Positions 55,025 to 64,000 of a stretch of DNA of 64,000 nucleotides are shown piece after piece. A model generated the notes under the pieces. That model was not told the DNA's origin, ran no database searches, and worked only from the letters and a program-made list of their open reading frames with translations. How positions within the stretch are numbered: position 1 is the stretch's first letter; every line of letters begins with the position of its first letter. Source of the stretch: Symbiodinium natans. Its lineage: Eukaryota > Sar > Dinophyceae > Suessiales > Symbiodiniaceae. The position numbers and the translations under genes were made by a program. The stretch is from assembly GCA_905221605.1 (NCBI GenBank), contig CAJNDS010001424.1, positions 124,001-188,000 on the forward strand. The letters run 5' to 3'.

Positions 55025-55475
55025 GCGGGCCAAAGTGCATCCCAAGCTCGGCTGCCTTTGCGAAAACCTCCGCTTGAACAAGTTTAGGGTTTAGGGTTTG
55101 GGGTTTAGGGTTTAGGGTTTAGGGTTTGGGGCCTTGGGGTTTGGGGTTTAGGGTTTAGGGTTTAGGGTTTGGGAGGAGAGGCTCAGGGTTTAATGGTTGA
55201 GAGAGGGGGTTCAGGGTATAGGTTTTAGTTTACGGGGTTTTTGGTTTAAAGGCTTAGGGGCTCTGGGCGTTCTAGGGGGTTGCAGGAGGGTTTTAGGGTT
55301 TAGGGGGTGGTAGGGTCGCTGTAGGGTTTTGGATGGGCGGTTTTTCATGGTTTAGGGCATAACCCCCTCCACCCCCCTTCAGAACTGCAGGCGGCTAGGG
55401 ACCCAAAGCATTTTCACTTGATCACCGCCGTGTACTTTGCGTGCCTCCTCTATATCCCAAAGTTAGGCACTGAAG
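55025..55475 (+). CDS. Unidentified gene, two exons
   Basis: Exon 55025-55081 reads RAKVHPKLGCLCENLRLN in one frame (a second frame is also open) and ends at a GTTTAGGG donor. Exon 55383-55475 reads LQAARDPKHFHLITAVYFAC then LLYIPKLGTE and ends at GAAG|GTGTAC. The second exon is clearly coding-like with a hydrophobic segment. An open segment at about 57187-57245 (LRGLIPETGAGLQSGGGSVR) may be a later exon. No family recognised. Confidence 0.42.
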
Positions 55476-55639
55476 GTGTACCCTAGACCCTAAACCCTAA
55501 ACCCTAAACCCTAAGACGCTAAACCCTAAACACCTTGCGCACCACCCCCTCCGGCCTCCAAAGCCCCAGCGAAATCCCAAGTCCCAACACCAGAAAGTTA
55601 CCCTGAAGCCCTAAATCGGCAAATCCCCAAGCCCTGCAT

Positions 55640-55743
55640 CTTGGGATGTTTCCCCCTGATACTAACAGTCCTTAAGAGGGAGTTGTAGAACCCCCTTAGT
55701 AAAACTCCCTATGAAGGATTGTTAGTAGAAGGGGGAACATCCG
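55640..55743 (+). mobile_element. TIR element family J
   Basis: TTGGGATGTTTCCCCCTGAT at the left, AGAAGGGGGAACATCC at the right, with a second inner inverted repeat ACAGTCCTTAAGAGGGA / CCCTATGAAGGATTGT. Related partial copies lie at about 19850-19971 and 51215-51350. Confidence 0.7.
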
Positions 55744-57248
55744 ACCTACATCCCAAAAACCTAAACTTAGGAAACGCCTCCTTAAACCCTAAACCCTAAA
55801 CCCTAAGCCCTAAACCCTAAACCCTAAACCCTAAACCCTAAACCCTAAACCCTAAACCGTGTGTGACGGCCGTGAGTTCCCAAGTCTGGCAACTTCCCGA
55901 TGCAAACAACCCGACAGGCTGAACTGAGGACATCCGAAACTAGGGGTTTTTAGGGTTTAGAGTTTAGGGTTTAGGGTTTTTAGGGTTTAGGGTTTAGAGT
56001 TAGGGTTTGTAGGGTTTAAGGGGTTCATGGGGTTTACAGGGCTTGTAGGGCCTAAGGGCTTATAGGTTCTAGAAGGCTTCGGGATGATAATGCTGTGGGA
56101 GTACGTAAGGGAGTCCCCGATCTTGGTTTAAGGTTTAGGGTTTAGGGTTTAGGGTTTAGGGTGTAGGGTTTTGGGTTTAGGGTTTAGGGTTAGGGTCAAC
56201 TGCTCAGTTCTTACTTCTGGCGTCTCCTCGTACTCTTGAACGCTCCGCAGAACCCTTGCTCCCCATGTCAAGGGTTGAGGTTTAGGGGTTGAGGGTTTAG
56301 GGTTTAAGGTTTTAGGCTTTAAGGGTCTAGGGTCTAGGGTCTAGGGTCTAGGGTTTAGGGTTTAGGGTTTAGGTTTTATAGCATCCACACTCGAAACCCT
56401 AGACCCTAAACCGACTGGCTCTGGAAACCATCACAGGAGCGAACATGAGCGATCACTGCTTCAGTCACAGTGGAGGATTTTTGCTTAAGGCTTTGGGTTG
56501 AGGGTTTACGGTTTAGGGCTTAGGGTTTAGGACAAAGGTTTACGGGTTTAGGGCGCAAAAGGAATTAGGGATCAGGGATTAGGGCTTAGGGTTTAGGCTT
56601 TGGTGTCGGAGAAAAGGCCCGCGGGCAGGTGAAGTAACAATTTGGAGCTTAAGCGCTCACAGACACTAAAAAACCAGGCAGGCCCATGAATGTCAAAGGA
56701 TTAAGGCTCGTAGCCCTAAGGTTAGATAGACCCCTAAAGGTTCCCCTCAATAAAACCCTAATGTAGCCCCTTGTAGCCCTTGTACTGCGTTAAGGATCTT
56801 CAAAAAAGGTACCCCAAGAGGATGAGGGTTTAGGGCTCATAGATTACCTTAAACCCCAAACCCTGAACCCTGAACCTTCAAGAAGTACCTAAGCCCTGAA
56901 CCTCTGAATAGACCAGTATAGGGTGCTTTTGGGGCTGCGGGTTTAGGGTAAGCCCTCGATCGTCCGAACAAATCGGAACGTTGTGTCCCATGCGCAAGGA
57001 AGACACGCGCAAGTCGAGAAGTGTAACAGTCCCAAAACCCTCAACCCTAAACCCTAAACCCTCAACCCTAAACCCTAAACCCTATACCTACTATACCCTA
57101 TATCCCTAAACCCTAAACGAAAAGCCCCAATAATGCACCCATGGGAACCCGGAAAGCCCTCCTCAAATCTCAACCCGGATAAACTCAGCCAGCTCCGGGG
57201 TCTGATCCCGGAAACTGGAGCGGGTCTTCAGAGTGGTGGCGGTTCCGT

Positions 57249-57390
57249 TAGGGTTTAGGGTTTAGGGTTTAGGGTTTAGGGTTTAGGGTTTAGGGTTTAG
57301 GGTTTAGGGTTTAGGGTTTAGGGTTTAGGGTTTAGGGTTTAGGGTTTAGGGTTTAGGGTTTAGGGTTTAGGGTTTAGGGTTTAGGGTTTA
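57249..57390. repeat. Last long TTTAGGG array before the contrasting block
   Basis: About 20 perfect units. No telomeric repeat occurs again until 62745. Confidence 0.92.
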
Positions 57391-57484
57391 TAGAAATTGT
57401 ATAGGGTTTGGGTCCCAATAACGTTTTGACCGAAACGTTTTGACCGGGTTTCGACCGGTTTTTTTTTGGAAATTACATTTATTT

Positions 57485-57860
57485 TTGGGGCTGGGGCCGG
57501 GGCCGGGCTGGCGGGGCTGGGGATGGGGGCTGGGCTGGGGCTGGGGCTGGGGCTGGGGCTGGGGCTGGGGCTGGGGCTGGGGCTGGGGCTGGGGGGGGCT
57601 GGGCTGGGGCTGGGGCTGGGGCTGGGGCTGGGGCTGGGGCTGGGGCTGGGGCTGGGGCTGGGGCTGGGGCTGGGGCTGGGGCTGGGGCTGGGGCTGGGGC
57701 TGGGGCTGGGGCTGGGGCTGGGGCTGGGGGCTGGGGCTGGGGGCTGCGGCTGGGGCTGGTGGGGTGGCTGGGGCCAAACCTGGGGCTGGGGCTGGGGCTG
57801 GGGCTAAGGCTACCTGGGGCTGGGCTGGGGCTGGGGGCTGGGGCTGGGGCTCTGGGGGGG
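57485..57860. repeat. GGGGCT hexanucleotide repeat
   Basis: About 55 GGGGCT units with a few insertions. Being a multiple of three it gives open frames on both strands (GLGLGL, GWGWGW, PQPQPQ); none is taken as a gene. Confidence 0.92.
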
Positions 57861-57879
57861 GTTTACTCAAACTTCAGTG

Positions 57880-58135
57880 GAGCAAATTTTGGGCTTTGGG
57901 GAGGCAATTTGGGCTTTGGGAGCCAATTTTCGGCTTTGGAAGCCAATAAGTTGGGAGCCAATTTTGGGCTTTGGGCTTTGGGAGCTAATTTGGGCATTGG
58001 GAGCCAGTTCTGGGCTTTGGGAGCGAGTTTTCGGCTTGGGAAGCCAATTTTGGGCTTTGGGAAGTTATTGGAAGTTTTGGAAGCCATTTTAGGTTTTGGG
58101 AGGCTTTGGGCTTTGGTTTGCCGGGACCGGGAAGG
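57880..58135. repeat. 20-bp minisatellite, left copy
   Basis: About 12 units of GGGCTTTGGGAGCCAATTTT. It is related to the unit at 62095-62640. Confidence 0.88.
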
Positions 58136-58170
58136 CCCCAGAGGTTTAAGTAAACTGAACATTTGGTTTC

Positions 58171-58260
58171 ACTTTGGATTAATTTACTTAAACTCTGTTT
58201 GTCAGCTGTTTAGACAAATATCTTGGAAAATTCAGAATGATACCACATACAATTTCTATT
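58171..58260 (+). repeat. 90-bp direct repeat, left copy
   Basis: From ACTTTGGATTAATTTACTTA to TACCACATACAATTTCTATT. About 92 percent identical to 62642-62731, and in both places it directly follows the minisatellite. Confidence 0.9.
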
Positions 58261-59661
58261 AAGTGCTGCTGCTGAAGTCGTTCTGTCACTCATGCAGGCA
58301 GGCATTATGAAAAGCGAAGTAGAATGCTTCTGAAGAAGCTAGGACTTGCCGCAGGCTGAGTCGCGAACTTGGACAGCTTTGGTCCGAGGACTTCGGCAAT
58401 CGCAACTGTAAGCCGTCAAAAATCACTGCATTGTTTGGCGACGAAACGAGTAACACGGCATGCAAGAAATTCAACACTTTACTCTTGCAGTGCTTTACAG
58501 CAACGTGGCTTGTTCAATACAATTTTAATCCCTTCTCCTCAATATTAAAGCTGCCCCCCCCTCCCTCCCCCCTGTAATAATAAGACCCCTCCAAACCCCC
58601 AAAGGGTTTTTGTGTATTACGAGGGGTTCTCATCGTTTGTCCAAACAAACAGCTCGTCCTTATTGTAGCTGGCCGGGAAACCCTAAGCCCGCAGCAGGGC
58701 ATTCAGAGTGAGGGTTCATGTTTCTGCTTCAGGCTTCCACCCTCCTCCTAACCCCCACCTAGTTCAGTCGAGGTTTGAATGGGGGCGGGTACGGGATCGG
58801 GTTTTGGCGCCAAGGTTTTTTAAAGTATTAGGGCTGATTTAATATCAGGGGGAAGGGATTAACCTGGATGGCTTTGGTTAGGTGCGCGTTGGCCGTCAGA
58901 GCTGGAGGCGGTGGCTGCTCGAGAAAACGGGCATGTGGTCTATGCCAGCAAGCCGTTGACAGAGTCCCCTTCCGCACGCCTGCTTGCCAATGGCACAAGC
59001 AATTACGAGAAGTTCTACGCTCGTCTACAGTTGCTGCTCACACCCACTGCCAGCACAACCTGTTGGTTGAGCGACCATGCCATCGAGTATTTGGGGGAGC
59101 GCGAGAGTATAAACGAGGCTGGGTATCCGTTTTCTCCCGGTTCTCGCAACAGAGTGGCAGATAGTCAAGCTGGTTAGGCTGGTGTGGATTACCGAGCTGG
59201 GCAGGTGGGCTTCGCAAGTAGTTGAACGACAGACAGACACATACATTGGCAGTTTGCAATGCCACTGTGGTTTCATGCTTCACAAGATGTGACACAATCA
59301 GTCAGGCAGAGATCGGTCCGGAATGTGCATTCGACTGTGGCTTCTGGAGTCGAGATGAAGTGCAGTGGCAGGAGGCTTTTTCTTTTTGTGTGTCAGTTTT
59401 GTACTTACATTTACGCCTGATCGAGAGCATTGAGGCTGTTTGCATAGCTTTGGACGTAGCAGTTCCGTGTCCTTATCTCACTCGGAACTCATGCTTGTCG
59501 ACTCGTCACTGCCGACGAGCAGGATGATGGTGTCTATATATACCCATCCAAGCAATTCCGGGGCTTTTTGCCGAAGCTTGCGGGGAAGGTGAAAGTGTTG
59601 GTGCAGTGCTCAGTGTTCTGTGTATCATGTACATCCGCGCACTACCAATTGATAGAATGTT

Positions 59662-61510
59662 TTGGTTCACGGTCAGGTCAAGGGCATGTTGCAGCTCAAC
59701 CCTACGCTAGAAGGGCTGCTCATGCCCTTTGATTGCTGCAAAACAGACTGCCAAGATGATGAGGGCTCTGTGAAAAGTGGCTTGGAGTTCGTCACAACAT
59801 CGGAGAGGGTCATGAAGAAGCCATGCCAGTGCCTCATGCGAGTGATGTGAAACACATATAAATAGCTGATGCCTATATGTGAATAGTGTGAGTTGTGTGT
59901 CGGTGCACTGAAGGTTTGTCTCCGTCGGTGGCTGCTGTGATCATGCAGCGCATTGCCACGCGAGGCAATCTACTCCGCCGCTGGAAGGAAGCTGGGGTAT
60001 GAAGTCACGTGTGCATCTCACAAGGTCTTGATTGCATGAGTAGGGAACGGGCTAGTGTCAGTACGCAAGAAGGAGCTCCTTGATGCTGCCAAGTACTACA
60101 CAGTGTCTACGCTGGAGGAGGATGCGTTCGGACAGGACTGTGATTTCCCTCGGTGTCCATGAAAAAAAGAATTGTCTGCATAAACTTGTTTGTTCGGCAT
60201 TAACTCATTAGTGCTAAGCTTGTCATCCAGGATCAACCGCCTACGAAAGACGACGTTTACTGGCAACGTAGGCGAGTCCCGCACTCCGACATCAACATGA
60301 AAGTGGCTCCTCGATTGGCGTCTATCTGTTGCGTTGTATACTTCACTGTTTTTGGGTCATTTTATTTGTCTTTGCTCTCACACCTTTGCAGGCTTATCTC
60401 ATGTAAGGCCGACGACCAGGCTACGCCTATGGAGAAGCTGACGGAAAAGATCAAGGAAACCCACGTGCATAACATCGCCAGAGGCGCATCGCGTTTGTGT
60501 AATTACTTGGACACACATGTTTGTGCTGGAGCCGGAGAGCACGCAAACGCTAGAGAGCTTAGTTTTAAGCTGTTGAGGTCTGTTTGTTGTAGAAGGGTCT
60601 TACTTTTTTTTCATATGGCTATTGGGCATGAACAACGTAGCATAGCGGGTTGTGCCGTAGAAGGATGTTGATGAAATGAATGCATATTTGTGGTGGCTGA
60701 TGTCGTGTCGTGAGTCTGGCATCACGTAGTGGCATTCACTTGAGTTGTGGATTGTAAGCAATTCCTTCAGCTGCGTAGAGCAACAGGTGGATCAATTTTT
60801 CCAGCCAGGAACGAAGAAGGCCCTGGCGACCGGTCTAGCACGATACAGAGGTCGCCAGAGGAAGAATGTGAGCAAGGGCGAGCTGCAGATGTCAAGTCCT
60901 GAGAACAAGGGCCCACACTGTAAAATGGACATCTGATCGCGGGACATTTTTTTGTGGCACATTGCAGCCGCTCAGGCCTGGCAATGGTGCCACGCTCTTC
61001 GCCGGAGTGGAACAAACCGGCAAGCTTACAGAAGGCAGTTCGGGTATTACGTGCGTAAGGTGGAAGCTCTTGCGAAGAGTGATAGTGCTTTAAGGATTTC
61101 GTGGAATAGTTATGTTGGAAGCCGAAAATAAGACAGTAGCTGTACGTGCGCAGTATTAAACGACAATCTCCCGTAGTTGTTCCCTTACGTGTACAGGAAA
61201 GTGCTACGTGGTCTGCGACAAGCGGGTGTACGTCGGGAGCGTCGTTGTGATCCGACGCCATTGTAAGCATGACTTGATTCGAGTGGGTTCTAGAATCTGC
61301 TACACCTGTTTTCGAGAAAGCAAGGTATGGCGTTACCTGGCACAGAACATCCAGGACATGACGGTTCTGGAAGCAGTGCAGCCACCCCGTGGAACTTGGT
61401 TGCCAAACAATACGCTTGTTATGAGTCGCCACGGTGTGATCAACAGCAAGATGGCCGGTGGTGACGTCGACGGCGACCTCATCCAGGCAGATGTGTCGAC
61501 AGACGATTAG
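59662..61510 (+). CDS. RNA-dependent RNA polymerase-like (cellular RDR type) fragment
   Basis: Exon 61197-61510 reads KCYVVCDKRVYVGSVVVIRR then HCKHDLIRV, later TVLEAVQPPRGTWLPNN then TLVMSRHGVINSKMAGGDVD and GDL. This follows the order of eukaryotic cellular RDR proteins (RNA-silencing polymerases that make dsRNA): V.V.R.PC.HPGD.RVLEAV, then .VFS..G.RP....GGDLDGD. The catalytic DxDGD aspartates are present as GDVDGD. A possible upstream piece at 59662-59850 contains VKGMLQLNPTLEGLL, like the RDR motif KG.L.VDP.L. The frame stops 11 codons after DGD, where RDR proteins normally continue for a few hundred residues, so this is a fragment or the last part lies in exons I cannot join. Other open segments (58911-59177, 60297-60671, 60745-60936) may be exons but show no motif. 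No telomeric arrays interrupt it. Confidence 0.5.
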
Positions 61511-62094
61511 AGCCGGACTATGCTAAAACTTGTTGACATCCACAGACATAAGTATACCGTATGCTGAAAGTGCACGAAGTGGTACAAACTTAGATCATTG
61601 AAAAGGGGACTGAAATACTGGTTTGTACAGGTGGAAATATAGTGCACAACACATGCTGTAACACTGTGAGCGAAAGTGTCCTTCTGGGAGGAACTAGTTT
61701 CCTTCGTGAGCGACACAGAGGAGTTCGTTAAGGCAGGATATCTGAGTTGCAACTGTCGTGCAATGGTGGTGCGTAGGAGAAAAATGTTCATATGCTTCGT
61801 GTGACGTCACTTGATGCACTGAAAATATGTGAAAGCTGTTGTACTGGATGCTTTTCATCTTTGCTGATGTGGTGGGGAATGTAGAAGGCTGGATTTTGTA
61901 GATATCTATTACACGAAGGGCATTGCGTTCGGAAGATCAGAAGAATAGAAAAGCTGTCGTGAGGCACAGGACCTGGATGCTCTGGAGGTGGAAGCTCTCT
62001 CGCACGTCGCGCAGCTTGACACCCGCTGGACCCAGGAAACGGTGGATGAGCGATGCTGCTGAGCAGCAGACTTAAAGCGTCTATAGCCTTATCT

Positions 62095-62640
62095 TGGGAG
62101 CTTATTTTGAGCTCCGGGAACCAATTTTTCAGCTCTCGGAGCTAATTTCAGCTCCGGAGCTAATTTTGAGCTCCGGGAGCTAATTCTGAGCTCTGGGAGC
62201 CAATTTTGAGCTCTGGGAGCTAATTTTGAACTCTGGGAGCAAATTCTTGCGGGAGCTAATTTTAAGCTCCGCGAGCTCCGCGACTTAATTTTGAGCTCCG
62301 GGAGCCAATTTTGAGCTCCGGGAGCTACTTTTGAGCTCCGGGAGCTAATTTTGAGCTCTGGGAGCTAATTTCAGCTCCGGGAGCTAATTTTGAGCTCCGG
62401 GAGTGAATATTGAGCTGTGGGAGCTAATTTTGAGCTCCGGGAGCTAATTTTGAGATCCGGGAATTAATTTTGAGCTTCGAGAGGTAATTTTGAGCTCCGG
62501 GGGCTCATCTTGAGCTCCAAAACTAATTTTGAGCTCCTGTCCGGGAGATAATTTGAGCTCTGAGGGCTAATTTTGAGCTCTGGGAGCTAATGCTGCGCTC
62601 CGGGAGCTAATTTTGAGCTCTGGGAGCTAATTTCAGCTTC
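62095..62640. repeat. 20-bp minisatellite, right copy
   Basis: About 25 units of GAGCTCCGGGAGCTAATTTT with many point variants; SacI-like GAGCTC recurs. Confidence 0.9.
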
Positions 62641-62641
62641 C

Positions 62642-62731
62642 ATTTTGGATTAACTTACTTAAACTCTGCTTGTCAGCTGTTTAGACAAATAACTTGGGAA
62701 ATTCAAAATGATACCACATACAATTTCTATT
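62642..62731 (+). repeat. 90-bp direct repeat, right copy
   Basis: ATTTTGGATTAACTTACTTA to TACCACATACAATTTCTATT; telomeric repeats resume 13 bp later. Confidence 0.9.
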
Positions 62732-62744
62732 TATTTTGTCTTGA

Positions 62745-64000
62745 GGGTTTAGGGTTTAGGGTTCAGGGTTTAGGGTTTAGGGTTTAGGGTTCAGGGTTTA
62801 GGGTTTAGGGCTGCTGGGCTGCTGGGCCCAGGTGATGATGGACGATGATCGACGACCTTCTAGGCCTCTTGGGGGGGGCCGCGACAGGGCTTTCGGGCGA
62901 GGGGGGGCGGGGTTTCAAGGCCTAATGCAAGAAGGGCTTTGGGCTCCAAACAGTAAGGCCCCAAAGCCCGACAGCCCTCAACCCTAAACCCTAAAACTTA
63001 AAACCCTAAACCCTTGCTGGCCAAAAAGACCGCCCTAAACCCTAAACCCTGAACCCTTGGGGTCTGATGGATTGGTGGTGTCATAAGGGGCTTCCTGGAT
63101 CCCTGAGCCCTGAACCCTGTATTGCGCCGGGTGTAGGGTTAGGGTTTAGGGTTGGGGTTTAGGGCTTAGGGTTTAGGAAGAGGCCCTGTAGAGTCCTGTG
63201 ACAGCTTGGTAGTTTAGGATTCAGGGTGCAGGGGTTGTGGGGTGTAGGGTATTCGGTATTCAGGGTTTTCTTTCTGTTTAGGAAGTTCAGCCCAGGTTGG
63301 AAATAGTCTGAATGACATGGTTCGACGTCTCCATACCGCCATGCCTGCGTTAAGAACCAACAGACGATGCAGCGACCACATCTCCCTGAACAGATTTCGC
63401 AACAAACTGACCTTGAAAAGAGGCCATCGCGCGAGGTTGTTTATGAACACTCAAACTTTCTGAAAGAAACACCAAAACATCAACACTAAGGCAGAGAGCA
63501 TAGCATACTACTAGAGGGTGGCCCATGTACAAGAGACGAAGTTCACTGGTGCAAGCCCACGTTCCTCATGCAAATCCGAAACGTCTACCACAGGCGTGTT
63601 GCGCGTGGTTGAAGCAACGCAATCAGCAAGATGCGTAAGAACGAGGACAGAATTGGGAGCCTGGCAAAGAATCGAATTTAGGGTTCAGGGTTCAGGGTTC
63701 AGGGTTTATGGTTTAGGGTTTAGGGATTCCCTACCCACTGACAATGAATACTCCCCGTGCACTATAGAATAACTATAATGGGAGTTTTGAATATTGCGGG
63801 GAGGGGTGCAATATTTGCGGGAAGGGGATTACAGTGATTTCCGGTGCTCGCTCAGCATGTTGGTGGAGGTATACGCAGCGTGGTTTGCAACAGGACATGT
63901 GTCCAAATCAAGCTGGCATGCTGGCATGCTTAACGAGCCTTTTCATATGGTGTACGCACCTATTTAGAATGACAACTTTTGCGGGGAAGTGATTATTTGG
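62745..64000. other. Terminal region without a supported gene
   Basis: TTTAGGG units at 62745-62810, scattered CCCTAAA at 62975-63055 and short TTCAGGG runs near 63680-63725. The rest is unique sequence with short ORFs on both strands (for example minus 63350-63532) and no recognisable motif. Confidence 0.6.

Noticed and set aside
57388-57949. Overlapping ORFs of 113-169 codons on both strands (GLGLG, GWGWG, PQPQP)
   Set aside because: They are read-through of the GGGGCT hexamer; frames stay open only because the period is a multiple of three.
58868-59177. Retrotransposon RNase H-like reading (VVYASKPLTES)
   Set aside because: Only one short motif resembles it; the catalytic acidic residues and the rest of a polymerase are not visible.
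1-64000. Interpretation of the whole window as a chromosome end
   Set aside because: Arrays are short, alternate in orientation, and lie between exons across all 58 kb rather than forming one terminal tract.

Overview
The window reads as nuclear DNA of a dinoflagellate, probably a Symbiodinium-like alga (genus not proven). Three observations support this. (1) The plant/dinoflagellate telomere repeat TTTAGGG/CCCTAAA is scattered through almost the whole window. (2) A relic of the dinoflagellate trans-spliced leader (CCATTTTGGCTCAAG, 29581-29595) is embedded in the DNA. (3) Where exon joins can be deduced from reading frame or protein family, introns use GT-AG, GC-AG and apparently GA-AG ends, as reported for dinoflagellates. 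Every convincing exon lies on the + strand, fitting the unidirectional gene arrays of these genomes. Most exons are only 50-150 nt, so long ORFs are poor guides; the models below come from joining short in-frame exons. Layout: 1-8 kb holds four exons of a casein-kinase-1-like kinase (3970-6281). 8-13 kb has scattered unidentified exons and telomere-like tandem repeats. 13.39-17.95 kb is a nearly complete 13-exon gene for a low-complexity protein with a possible zinc-binding N-terminus. 18-21 kb holds two gene tails. 21.8-25.05 kb is an ankyrin-repeat gene. 27.7-31.8 kb holds two gene tails and a cold-shock-domain exon. 34.5-42.25 kb has exons of two or more unidentified genes. 44.8-48.06 kb is another gene tail. 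48.35-54.70 kb is an 11-exon membrane protein resembling AAAP/SLC38 amino-acid transporters. 55-57 kb has exons of one more gene. 57.4-62.74 kb is a contrasting block with no telomere arrays; it is bounded by related minisatellites and a 90-bp direct repeat and contains a fragment like a cellular RNA-dependent RNA polymerase. The last kilobase shows no gene I can support. The main finding is how the introns are built. They are filled with short terminal-inverted-repeat elements of about a dozen families (introners). Several have clear 4-bp target-site duplications (GTGG, GACA, GACG, GAGA, GCAC, GTTC, TAGT, TAAA, AAAG). The element's AAG or TAG end supplies the 3' splice site and the duplicated target supplies the 5' GT, GC or GA, so splicing restores the original codons. 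On top of this, TTTAGGG arrays have grown inside or next to the introners with a strong polarity: exons tend to have CCCTAAA on their left and TTTAGGG on their right. Many exons end exactly at a GTTTAG made by the array. No tRNA, rRNA, CRISPR array or bacterial-type operon is visible.
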